DNA from: Lachnospiraceae bacterium
Lineage (GTDB): Bacteria > Bacillota_A > Clostridia > Lachnospirales > Lachnospiraceae
Assembly (NCBI GenBank): GCA_009774655.1
Contig: VSOD01000319.1
Coordinates: 1 to 5,048, forward strand
Length of the DNA stretch: 5,048 nucleotides
Reading direction: 5' to 3'
In this document: positions 1-3,886 of the stretch, one piece after another
How the letters are laid out: each line of letters starts with the position of its first letter
Numbering within the stretch: position 1 is the first letter of the stretch
Program-made: the position numbers and the translations under genes
Notes under the pieces: generated by a model
Seen by the model: only the letters and a program-made list of their open reading frames with translations
What the model was told of the DNA's origin: nothing
Database searches by the model: none

Positions 1-1
1 T

Positions 2-406
2 ACCATTGACAGGAAAAGCCGTGTTCTGACCATGACGGACTTCCATGCAGACAGCGGGGAGCAGTCTGTTGTTCTGGACGGCGGGAAGATGGCGAAGCTG
101 CTGCGGTATATCGTGCATACACTGGAAATTTTTATGTGGGAGCAGGATTACTGCCTGAAACCTGATGAGGATGAGTATTTCACGGATATTCTTTTTGATG
201 AAGATTTTTACGGGGATGATCTGGAGGAAAGCGGGGAGGATATGCCAACGGAACCAGAGGGCAGACCGTCCTGGCGGGCACAGGTGGAGTACAGCAACCA
301 TACCGTGCAGGATATTTCCAGTTATGAAGATTACCTGCCGGAGCGCCCGGAAGAATTGTATTTTTCTCTGCTGGAGTATTTTGAGCCGGAAGATGAAGAA
401 TTCTGA
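2..406 (+). CDS. Acidic hypothetical protein, 5' end outside window
   Basis: The reading frame is open from the first complete codon (position 2) to a TGA at 404-406, so the gene most likely begins upstream. The first internal ATG at 32 has no convincing Shine-Dalgarno sequence at the right distance, which argues against it as the true start. The visible 134 residues are hydrophilic and strongly acidic, with Asp/Glu runs in the middle and at the C-terminus (ending PEDEEF) and many aromatic residues. I see no signal peptide, membrane segment, nucleotide-binding motif or metal-binding motif. I do not recognise the family. An acidic accessory or DNA-mimic-like protein would fit the composition, but that is speculation. 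It lies 108 bp upstream of the HxlR-type regulator on the same strand, and no clear terminator lies between them. Confidence 0.6.
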   Translation, partial: TIDRKSRVLTMTDFHADSGEQSVVLDGGKMAKLLRYIVHTLEIFMWEQDYCLKPDEDEYFTDILFDEDFYGDDLEESGEDMPTEPEGRPSWRAQVEYSNHTVQDISSYEDYLPERPEELYFSLLEYFEPEDEEF

Positions 407-514
407 TGTATACAATTTGGTGTATATGAAACCTTTTGGCAAAAACGGGTGCTTTTGCTTTAGCAGGAACATCGAAGTAATAGGTAACAGTGGAAAACGA
501 GGGAGCATCAGCCT

Positions 515-880
515 ATGAAAATGCGTACAGAATATACCTGTCCTTTGGAACTTGTACATGACATGATCAAGGGAAAATGGAAGCCGATTATTTTATGGCG
601 GCTACGTTTAGGGGCTACATCTCTGGCGAAGCTGGAACGGGACATAGACGGCATCACACAGAAGATGCTGCTGGAGCAGTTAAAGGAACTGACGGAATAT
701 GGCTTTGTGGAAAAGAAATCCTATGAGGGATACCCGCTCCATGTGGAATATTCACTAACAAAAGATATGGGAATGAAAATACTGGAGGCGTTAAGGATTA
801 TGCAGCACATAGGGATTGATTACTTGAAAGCAAACGGCATGGAACATATCCTGGAGGAAAAGGGAGTAGTCCCGGATTAG
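515..880 (+). CDS. HxlR-family (DUF24) winged-helix transcriptional regulator
   Basis: This 121-residue protein has the full HxlR layout. It opens with a short N-terminal strand containing the conserved Cys-Pro (C9-P10), followed by the signature GKWKPIILWRL (about 20-30). A helix-turn-helix follows, with recognition helix around TQKMLLEQLKEL (48-59), then the wing with PLHVEYSLT (74-82) and a C-terminal dimerisation helix. Length is normal for the family. The start at 515 is supported by GAGGGA at 499-504; an ATG two codons later is a weaker choice. HxlR/DUF24 proteins bind inverted repeats as dimers, and several (such as YodB and HypR of Bacillus) sense quinones, aldehydes or disulfide stress through the equivalent N-terminal cysteine. 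C9 is the only cysteine here. The neighbouring palindrome at 881-900 and the PEBP-FUSC genes downstream are its likely site and targets; this is inferred from position. Confidence 0.93.
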   Translation: MKMRTEYTCPLELVHDMIKGKWKPIILWRLRLGATSLAKLERDIDGITQKMLLEQLKELTEYGFVEKKSYEGYPLHVEYSLTKDMGMKILEALRIMQHIGIDYLKANGMEHILEEKGVVPD

Positions 881-900
881 TACCCACGAAAAAGTGGGTA
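881..900. promoter_or_regulatory. Candidate HxlR operator (7-6-7 inverted repeat)
   Basis: This is a perfect inverted repeat TACCCAC-N6-GTGGGTA with an A-rich centre. It begins at the base after the HxlR stop codon and ends one base before the -35 box of the next promoter. Spacing and symmetry suit a winged-helix dimer, and TAC-type arms around an A/T-rich centre are familiar for HxlR-type sites. It could instead form an RNA hairpin terminating the regulator mRNA, but no T-run follows (the next bases are ATTTACTG), so an operator is favoured. A site just upstream of -35 permits either activation or steric repression. Confidence 0.55.
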
Positions 901-901
901 A

Positions 902-930
902 TTTACTGTCCGGGAACCGCCGCTTATAAT
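902..930 (+). promoter_or_regulatory. Sigma-A-type promoter for the PEBP-FUSC genes
   Basis: The -35 box TTTACT (902-907) and a perfect -10 box TATAAT (925-930) are separated by 17 bp. Transcription would start near 937, about 27 nt before the PEBP start codon and just before its ribosome binding site. The -35 box lies immediately next to the inverted repeat at 881-900, so control by the HxlR regulator is plausible. Confidence 0.7.
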
Positions 931-963
931 ATCATCAGAAAATCAGATTGGAGGATTTAAAAG

Positions 964-1467
964 ATGAATGTTACAAGCAGCGGTATTATAAACAGGGTAA
1001 TACAGCCCCAATACGGCGGGCATGGGACGCAGTTTAACGAAAACGGAATCCCTACCTATTCCCTGCCGTTCACGGTAGAAGATGCACCGCAGGGAACTGT
1101 GTCGGTTGCCATTGTCTTAGAGGACAAGGACGCATACCCGGTGACCGGGGGATTCGCATGGATACACTGGCTGGCGGCAAATATTACCCGTTTTGAGATC
1201 AAAGAGAACGAGAGCCAGATGGCGGAGGATTTTGTGCAGGGCCGGAATAGCTGGACGAGTGTGCAGGGCGGAAAGCAATCCACGGAGCTTTCCTGCTATT
1301 ATGGTGGGATGACACCACCCGATAAGCCGCACATATATGAACTTCATGTGTATGCACTGGATAAGATGCTGGATTTGGAGAGAGGCTTTCTGCTGAACGA
1401 GCTTTACTGTGAAATGGACGGGCATATCTTAGATCAGTATACCCTGAAAGGGATATATGAAAATTAA
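964..1467 (+). CDS. YbhB/YbcL-type PEBP family protein
   Basis: This 167-residue cytoplasmic protein (no signal peptide) belongs to the phosphatidylethanolamine-binding / Raf-kinase-inhibitor-like family. The ligand-pocket signatures appear in order: ED-KD near 53-56 (the DxD-type motif), IHWLAANI at 67-74 (HW plus Asn), GRNS at 93-96, the CYYGGMTPPDKPHIYELHVYALD-type block from 111 to 133 with the PP and H-x-Y residues, and a C-terminal MDGHILDQYTLKGIYEN typical of the bacterial branch. Length is close to that of E. coli YbhB. The start is set by GGAGG at 950-954, nine bases before the ATG. The biochemical role of bacterial PEBPs is poorly defined, so I assign no reaction. It is the first gene after the promoter at 902-930 and overlaps the next gene by 11 bp, implying co-transcription and translational coupling. 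Confidence 0.92.
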   Translation: MNVTSSGIINRVIQPQYGGHGTQFNENGIPTYSLPFTVEDAPQGTVSVAIVLEDKDAYPVTGGFAWIHWLAANITRFEIKENESQMAEDFVQGRNSWTSVQGGKQSTELSCYYGGMTPPDKPHIYELHVYALDKMLDLERGFLLNELYCEMDGHILDQYTLKGIYEN

Positions 1468-1996
1468 CTGTCTGAAAGTCGGCGGGCGCACAATAAAAAC
1501 AGTTGTGGCAGTATTCCTGTGTTTACTGACAGGTACAATAAGGAAATCAGACACGGCATTCTATGCCGCCATTGCTGCTGTGCTGTGCGTCCAGCGCACC
1601 TCTAAGGACAGTTTCCGTGAAGCATTCAACAGGGAGATGGCTACGGTTATCGGCGGGATGTGGGGTATGCTCGTCCTGCTGTTCGAGAGGAATGTCTGGT
1701 GCATCCCATATGAAGCGATACGATACCTGTTTTTATCGGTGCTTCTTATTCCAATCATCAATTTTTCTGTTTTGATAAAACGGGAAAAAGGGACGTTCCT
1801 CATGTGTGTTGTTTTTCTGTGCATTACCGTGACACATGGAAATGATGAAAGCCCTTTGTCATTTGGGGCTGCACGGATTTTGGATACTACGATTGGCATT
1901 GTGATTGCTTTGATAACAAACCAGTTTCCAATCCATCATATATTGACTAAAGGAGAGCGGGTACTGTGCCGCCTGCGCAATCATGGAGTACTTTGA
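1457..1996 (+). CDS. FUSC / aromatic-acid-exporter-type membrane protein
   Basis: This 179-residue hydrophobic protein resembles the short Firmicute members of the FUSC / aromatic acid exporter family. The N-terminal GGRTIKTVVAVFLCLL matches the family's typical opening (RTIKT followed by the first membrane helix). After it come FYAAIAAVLCVQRT (35-48), the conserved FNREMATVIGGMWGMLVLL (57-75), hydrophobic stretches at about 88-106 and 113-126, and ARILDTTIGIVIALITNQF (139-157), the usual closing helix. Five or six membrane segments are likely. It contains only the membrane domain, without the long cytoplasmic domain of full-size members. The start at 1457 lies inside the PEBP gene, with AAAGGGA at 1447-1453 only three bases before ATG; coupling to PEBP translation is likely. 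The tail after residue 157 is basic and not family-like. Function as an efflux protein is inferred from the family; the substrate is unknown. Confidence 0.8.
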   Translation: MKINCLKVGGRTIKTVVAVFLCLLTGTIRKSDTAFYAAIAAVLCVQRTSKDSFREAFNREMATVIGGMWGMLVLLFERNVWCIPYEAIRYLFLSVLLIPIINFSVLIKREKGTFLMCVVFLCITVTHGNDESPLSFGAARILDTTIGIVIALITNQFPIHHILTKGERVLCRLRNHGVL

Positions 1997-2114
1997 TAAT
2001 CCGTTAATGGCTTGTGGGGATTATCGGCAAAGTACGGAAAACCTCAAATCCTATATGCAGCGCCAATGGAGCCTTGTGGGTGGAATGGCTGGCACGTTTA
2101 GGGAGATGGCATGA
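1983..2114 (+). CDS. Small ORF of 43 codons, possible gene remnant
   Basis: An ATG at 1983 inside the last codons of the FUSC gene opens a frame to a TGA at 2112-2114, giving a peptide that begins MEYFDNPLMACGDYRQ and ends GGMAGTFREMA. It reads like a piece of a soluble, folded protein. No Shine-Dalgarno sequence lies at a proper distance; the nearest, AAAGGAG at 1949-1955, is about 27 bases upstream. The same frame stays open back to 1947 and there encodes a CAAC (CxxC) motif just before the ATG, so the real gene may have started further upstream and lost its beginning, or begin at a start I cannot identify. I do not recognise the family. It may be a remnant fused against the FUSC 3' end, or not be translated at all. 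Confidence 0.3.
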   Translation: MEYFDNPLMACGDYRQSTENLKSYMQRQWSLVGGMAGTFREMA

Positions 2115-2162
2115 AGGGATAAAGCCAGAAAAGAACTGTTATCTTTTTCGGCAGTGTAATAC
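2115..2162. other. Short convergent intergenic gap without clear terminator
   Basis: The forward PEBP-FUSC genes and the reverse MerR gene end toward each other here. I looked for a shared bidirectional terminator and found only a weak 4-bp repeat (ACTG/CAGT) around an ATCTTTTT tract, which is not a convincing intrinsic terminator. Transcripts from either side may run into the other gene. Confidence 0.35.
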
Positions 2163-2543
2163 TCATGAAGGTACATTTTTCTGCACACGCTCTATTTCTT
2201 TCTTGTAAAATTCTATCTTCTCATCCAATTTAATCTTATGCTCCTGTAACTGTGCAATCTGCTCATTAAGCGCCTGTCGGTGCTGCACCAGCATTTCCAT
2301 CCTTTCAGAAAGGGTGGGATCACCGTCAGCCCGGAGTTTGGCATAGTGCCTGATTTCCTTAATAGGCATCCCCGTGTCTTTTAGGCGTTTGATAAATTCG
2401 ATCCATATGAGGTCTTTATCAGAATAACAGCGGCGGTTGCTGGAATTGCGTTCCGGGGCAATCAGCCCTTCGTGTTCATAATAGCGCAGGGTATGGATGC
2501 CCAGCCCCGTCAGTTTTGCAAAATCTCCGATGGAGTATTTCAT
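2163..2543 (-). CDS. MerR-family transcriptional regulator (AdhR/NmlR-like)
   Basis: This 126-residue protein has a canonical MerR DNA-binding domain. MKYSIGDFAKLTGLGIHTLRYYEHEGLI (1-28) forms the helix-turn-helix and first wing. The NRRCYSDKDL second part (36-45) follows, then the helical TGMPIKEIRHYAKL (57-70). The remainder from about 80 to 122 is a charged, heptad-like dimerisation coiled coil. The TGMPIKEI and YAKLRADGDPTLSERMEML stretches are typical of the AdhR/NmlR branch, which in other bacteria responds to aldehydes and other electrophiles. The only cysteine is C39 in the wing region. No C-terminal metal-binding cysteines are present, so metal sensing is unlikely. The start is supported by GAGGTGA on the reverse strand (complement of 2550-2556), six bases before ATG. 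It is divergent from the dehydrogenase and shares its control region. Confidence 0.93.
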   Translation of the reverse strand: MKYSIGDFAKLTGLGIHTLRYYEHEGLIAPERNSSNRRCYSDKDLIWIEFIKRLKDTGMPIKEIRHYAKLRADGDPTLSERMEMLVQHRQALNEQIAQLQEHKIKLDEKIEFYKKEIERVQKNVPS

Positions 2544-2563
2544 AAAAAATCACCTCAATTCTC

Positions 2564-2594
2564 TTGACATAGAGTTTACTCTATATTGTATGGT
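2564..2594 (+). promoter_or_regulatory. MerR-type promoter of the dehydrogenase gene
   Basis: A perfect -35 box TTGACA (2564-2569) is followed after 19 bp by TATGGT (2589-2594, 4 of 6 matches to the -10 consensus). The overlong 19-bp spacer is the hallmark of promoters that MerR proteins activate by twisting the DNA, and a palindrome fills this spacer. Transcription would start near 2601, leaving a leader of about 26 nt before the dehydrogenase start. Confidence 0.75.
2569..2584. promoter_or_regulatory. MerR operator (perfect 7-2-7 palindrome)
   Basis: The site is ATAGAGT-TT-ACTCTAT, a perfect inverted repeat placed between the -35 and -10 boxes and sharing the last base of TTGACA. This matches the known position and shape of AdhR/NmlR-class operators. 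It also lies just downstream of the predicted merR start site on the other strand, so binding could block merR transcription (autorepression). Confidence 0.8.
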
Positions 2595-2597
2595 TGG

Positions 2598-2626
2598 ATT
2601 ATACCAAATCGAAGGAGGATTATCAA
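2598..2626 (-). promoter_or_regulatory. merR promoter, opposing and interleaved
   Basis: Read on the reverse strand, TTGATA (complement of 2621-2626) and a perfect TATAAT (complement of 2598-2603) are separated by exactly 17 bp, with a TG one base before the -10 box (extended -10). The start would be near 2591, inside the -10 box of the forward promoter, giving a leader of about 48 nt. The -35 box touches the dehydrogenase start codon. The two promoters therefore overlap physically. Confidence 0.7.
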
Positions 2627-3418
2627 ATGGTTCAGGGAATGGGAAAATATACAGTCATCACCGGGGCAAGCTCCGGTATTGGGTATGAAGTGGCAAAGGC
2701 GTTTGCGGAGCGGGGAAAAAATCTGGTCATAGCAGCAAGGCGAAAAAATAATCTGGAAAAACTGAAACGGGAGATTTTAGGGATATACCCGGATTTGGAT
2801 ATTGTCATCAGAAGCACCGATTTATCCGTGCCGGAAAACGCACATCAGCTTTATGAAGGTTTGAGGGGCTATGAGATTGAAACATGGATCAATAATGCGG
2901 GCTTTGGCAACTATGACAGCGTGGCGGATCAGGACTTGAGTAAGATCAGTATGATGCTGAATCTGAACATAGAGGCTCTGACAATTCTGTCCTCACTGTA
3001 TGTCCGTGATTACAAGGATGTAGAGGGAACACAGCTTATCAATATATCTTCATGTGGAGGCTATACCGTTGTGCCTACGGCTGTGACATATTGTGCGGCG
3101 AAGTTTTATGTCAGCACTTTTACGGAAGGGCTGGCACGGGAACTGGAAGAAGCGGGAGCGAAAATGAAGGCAAAGGTGCTGGCGCCTGCGGCGACAAAGA
3201 CAGAGTTCGGAATGGTGGCAAACAATGTCAGTGAATATGACTATGACAAGTCTTTCGGAACATACCACACGGGCAAGCAGGTAGCCGGATTCCTGCTTGG
3301 ACTGTATGACAGCGAAAAAGTGGTGGGGCTGGTAGACAGGGAGAGTTTCAGTTTCCGGCTGGCAGACCCGTTGTTCCCATATGCGGGAAATTCCTCACAT
3401 AATCAGCAGCGTATGTGA
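2627..3418 (+). CDS. Short-chain dehydrogenase/reductase (SDR)
   Basis: This 263-residue classical SDR uses NAD(P)H. The cofactor-binding TGASSGIG lies at 12-19, and basic residues R38-R39 after the second strand suggest NADP(H) preference. The NNAG motif is at 89-92, and the active-site tetrad reads N114, S142, Y155 and K159 (YCAAK). The C-terminal part, with VVGLVDRES and the DPLFPYAGNSSHNQ ending, is characteristic of a Clostridial COG0300-type subgroup and appears complete. The substrate is unknown; an aldehyde or ketone would fit the MerR partner. The start is ATG 2627, set by GAAGGAGGA (2611-2619) seven bases upstream. An in-frame TTG at 2594 lies in the promoter -10 box and upstream of the predicted transcript start, so it is rejected. 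Expression is likely induced by the divergent MerR regulator. Confidence 0.93.
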   Translation: MVQGMGKYTVITGASSGIGYEVAKAFAERGKNLVIAARRKNNLEKLKREILGIYPDLDIVIRSTDLSVPENAHQLYEGLRGYEIETWINNAGFGNYDSVADQDLSKISMMLNLNIEALTILSSLYVRDYKDVEGTQLINISSCGGYTVVPTAVTYCAAKFYVSTFTEGLARELEEAGAKMKAKVLAPAATKTEFGMVANNVSEYDYDKSFGTYHTGKQVAGFLLGLYDSEKVVGLVDRESFSFRLADPLFPYAGNSSHNQQRM

Positions 3419-3453
3419 GAACAGATATTTATGAAGAAATCTTACAAAAGCTA

Positions 3454-3502
3454 ACCGCCGTACTATGGACTTCATCCGCCATATGCGGCGGTCTGCTTTT
3501 TT
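3454..3502 (+). terminator. Intrinsic terminator after the dehydrogenase
   Basis: Outer arms ACCGCCG (3454-3460) and CGGCGGT (3486-3492) form a 7-bp GC-rich stem. Inside, TATGG (3464-3468) pairs with CCATA (3479-3483) across a 10-nt loop, with a small internal loop between the two stems. Six T residues follow at 3497-3502. An alternative shorter hairpin, CCGC-CATAT-GCGG (3476-3488), uses the same right side. Confidence 0.75.
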
Positions 3503-3672
3503 CCCAGGCAGGCCGGGCGGCCTGATAACGGAAATTACTTGGAAGGGAATAGAAATGCGAAAAATATCTGCCGATATAAATTTAGAAAGAAAACTTTCTA
3601 CAGTAAAAAGAACTGCCCATGGGGAAGCTGATGCTCATGGGAACGCAGCGCCCTAAAAGGATTGCAGGCAGA
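3503..3672. other. Gap region with two short perfect hairpins
   Basis: No large gene is visible between the dehydrogenase terminator and the transporter leader promoter. The stretch holds a GC-rich hairpin CAGGCC-GGGC-GGCCTG (3509-3524) without a T-run, a 7-4-7 perfect palindrome TAGAAAG-AAAA-CTTTCTA (3583-3600), and a looser repeat CCCATG (3616-3621) / CATGGG (3636-3641). The palindrome has the size of a dimeric regulator site, but no candidate regulator is encoded next to it in the window. The only possible coding sequence is the 33-codon ORF listed separately. Confidence 0.4.
3555..3656 (+). CDS. Doubtful 33-codon ORF
   Basis: ATG at 3555 is preceded by GGAAGGGA (3541-3548) at a good distance of six bases, and the frame ends at TAA 3654-3656. 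The peptide starts MRKISADINLERKLST and ends GEADAHGNAAP. It is basic in the first half, with no membrane segment and no recognised motif. The palindrome at 3583-3600 lies within it. It may be a small protein, an additional leader peptide, or chance; the ribosome binding site is the only positive evidence. Confidence 0.25.
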   Translation: MRKISADINLERKLSTVKRTAHGEADAHGNAAP

Positions 3673-3701
3673 TTGCTAAAGAAACCTTTCCATGCTATAC
3701 T
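3673..3701 (+). promoter_or_regulatory. Extended -10 promoter of the MFS leader transcript
   Basis: TTGCTA (3673-3678) and TATACT (3696-3701, 5 of 6 consensus matches) are separated by 17 bp, with TG at 3693-3694 forming an extended -10 element. Transcription would begin near 3708. This gives an untranslated leader of about 180 nt before the MFS start codon, with the leader peptide near its 5' end. Confidence 0.65.
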
Positions 3702-3735
3702 GTCCTGCGAAGAGATAACCGAAGGAGGTGGGAAT

Positions 3736-3816
3736 ATGCTCTGCCATTTAGTGATTGACTTAAGCAAAGGACTCTGTACAAAGTCTGATGAATGGACGAA
3801 ATTTGTACAGAGGTAA
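3736..3816 (+). CDS. 26-residue leader peptide upstream of MFS gene
   Basis: The ORF MLCHLVIDLSKGLCTK...TKFVQR ends at TAA 3814-3816. Its ribosome binding site AAGGAGGTG (3722-3730), five bases before the ATG, is the best in the window and better than that of the transporter itself. The second half is built from an 11-bp inverted repeat: the left arm (3772-3782) encodes most of LCTK and the right arm (3802-3812) most of FVQR. It lies between a strong promoter and the MFS gene, with 70 bp between its stop codon and the transporter ATG. A short, highly translated ORF within hairpins ahead of an efflux gene fits a regulatory leader that senses translation state, as for tet(M), erm or mef genes. 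The peptide itself probably has no separate function. Homology to a known leader was not tested. Confidence 0.6.
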   Translation: MLCHLVIDLSKGLCTKSDEWTKFVQR

Positions 3817-3850
3817 AAACCATCGTCCACATTGGATTTTGTACTTTTTA
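3772..3850 (+). promoter_or_regulatory. Candidate attenuator with competing RNA hairpins
   Basis: Three pairings compete. Hairpin 1: CTCTGTACAAA (3772-3782) with TTTGTACAGAG (3802-3812), 11 bp perfect, 19-nt loop. Hairpin 2: TGGACGA (3793-3799, inside loop 1) with TCGTCCA (3823-3829), 7 bp perfect. Fold 3: GTACAAA (3776-3782) with TTTGTAC (3838-3844), enclosing hairpin 2 and followed at once by five T residues (3845-3849), which would resemble an intrinsic terminator. A ribosome on the leader ORF would cover part of hairpins 1 and 2 and decide which fold forms. The direction of control (transcriptional or translational) is inference. Confidence 0.5.
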
Positions 3851-3886
3851 TTCTGAAAAAATAAAGAATAGAATGGAGAAAATTCA

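Noticed and set aside
165..518. Open frame overlapping the acidic ORF and running to the HxlR start
   Set aside because: It overlaps the acidic gene out of frame, has no ribosome binding site, and its Arg/Ile/Cys-rich translation looks like an alternative-frame shadow.
881..900. Palindrome as a rho-independent terminator for the HxlR gene
   Set aside because: No T-run follows the right arm, and the repeat abuts a promoter, so an operator is the better reading, though a hairpin role is not excluded.
2014..2208. 64-codon forward ORF across the FUSC-MerR gap
   Set aside because: It runs antisense into the MerR 3' end, lacks a ribosome binding site, and competes with the more protein-like frame at 1983-2114.
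2594..2626. TTG start extending the dehydrogenase by 11 residues
   Set aside because: The TTG overlaps the promoter -10 box and precedes the predicted transcript start; the strong ribosome binding site at 2611-2619 fits ATG 2627.
3772..3812. 11-bp inverted repeat as insertion-sequence ends or a recombination site
   Set aside because: There is no transposase or flanking target duplication, the arms enclose only 19 bp, and they lie inside a well-signalled leader ORF, which fits an RNA hairpin better.
3619..3816. 65-codon ORF ending at the same stop as the leader peptide
   Set aside because: Its start lacks a good ribosome binding site and lies upstream of the promoter at 3673-3701; the internal ATG 3736 has the near-perfect site, so only the short leader is called.
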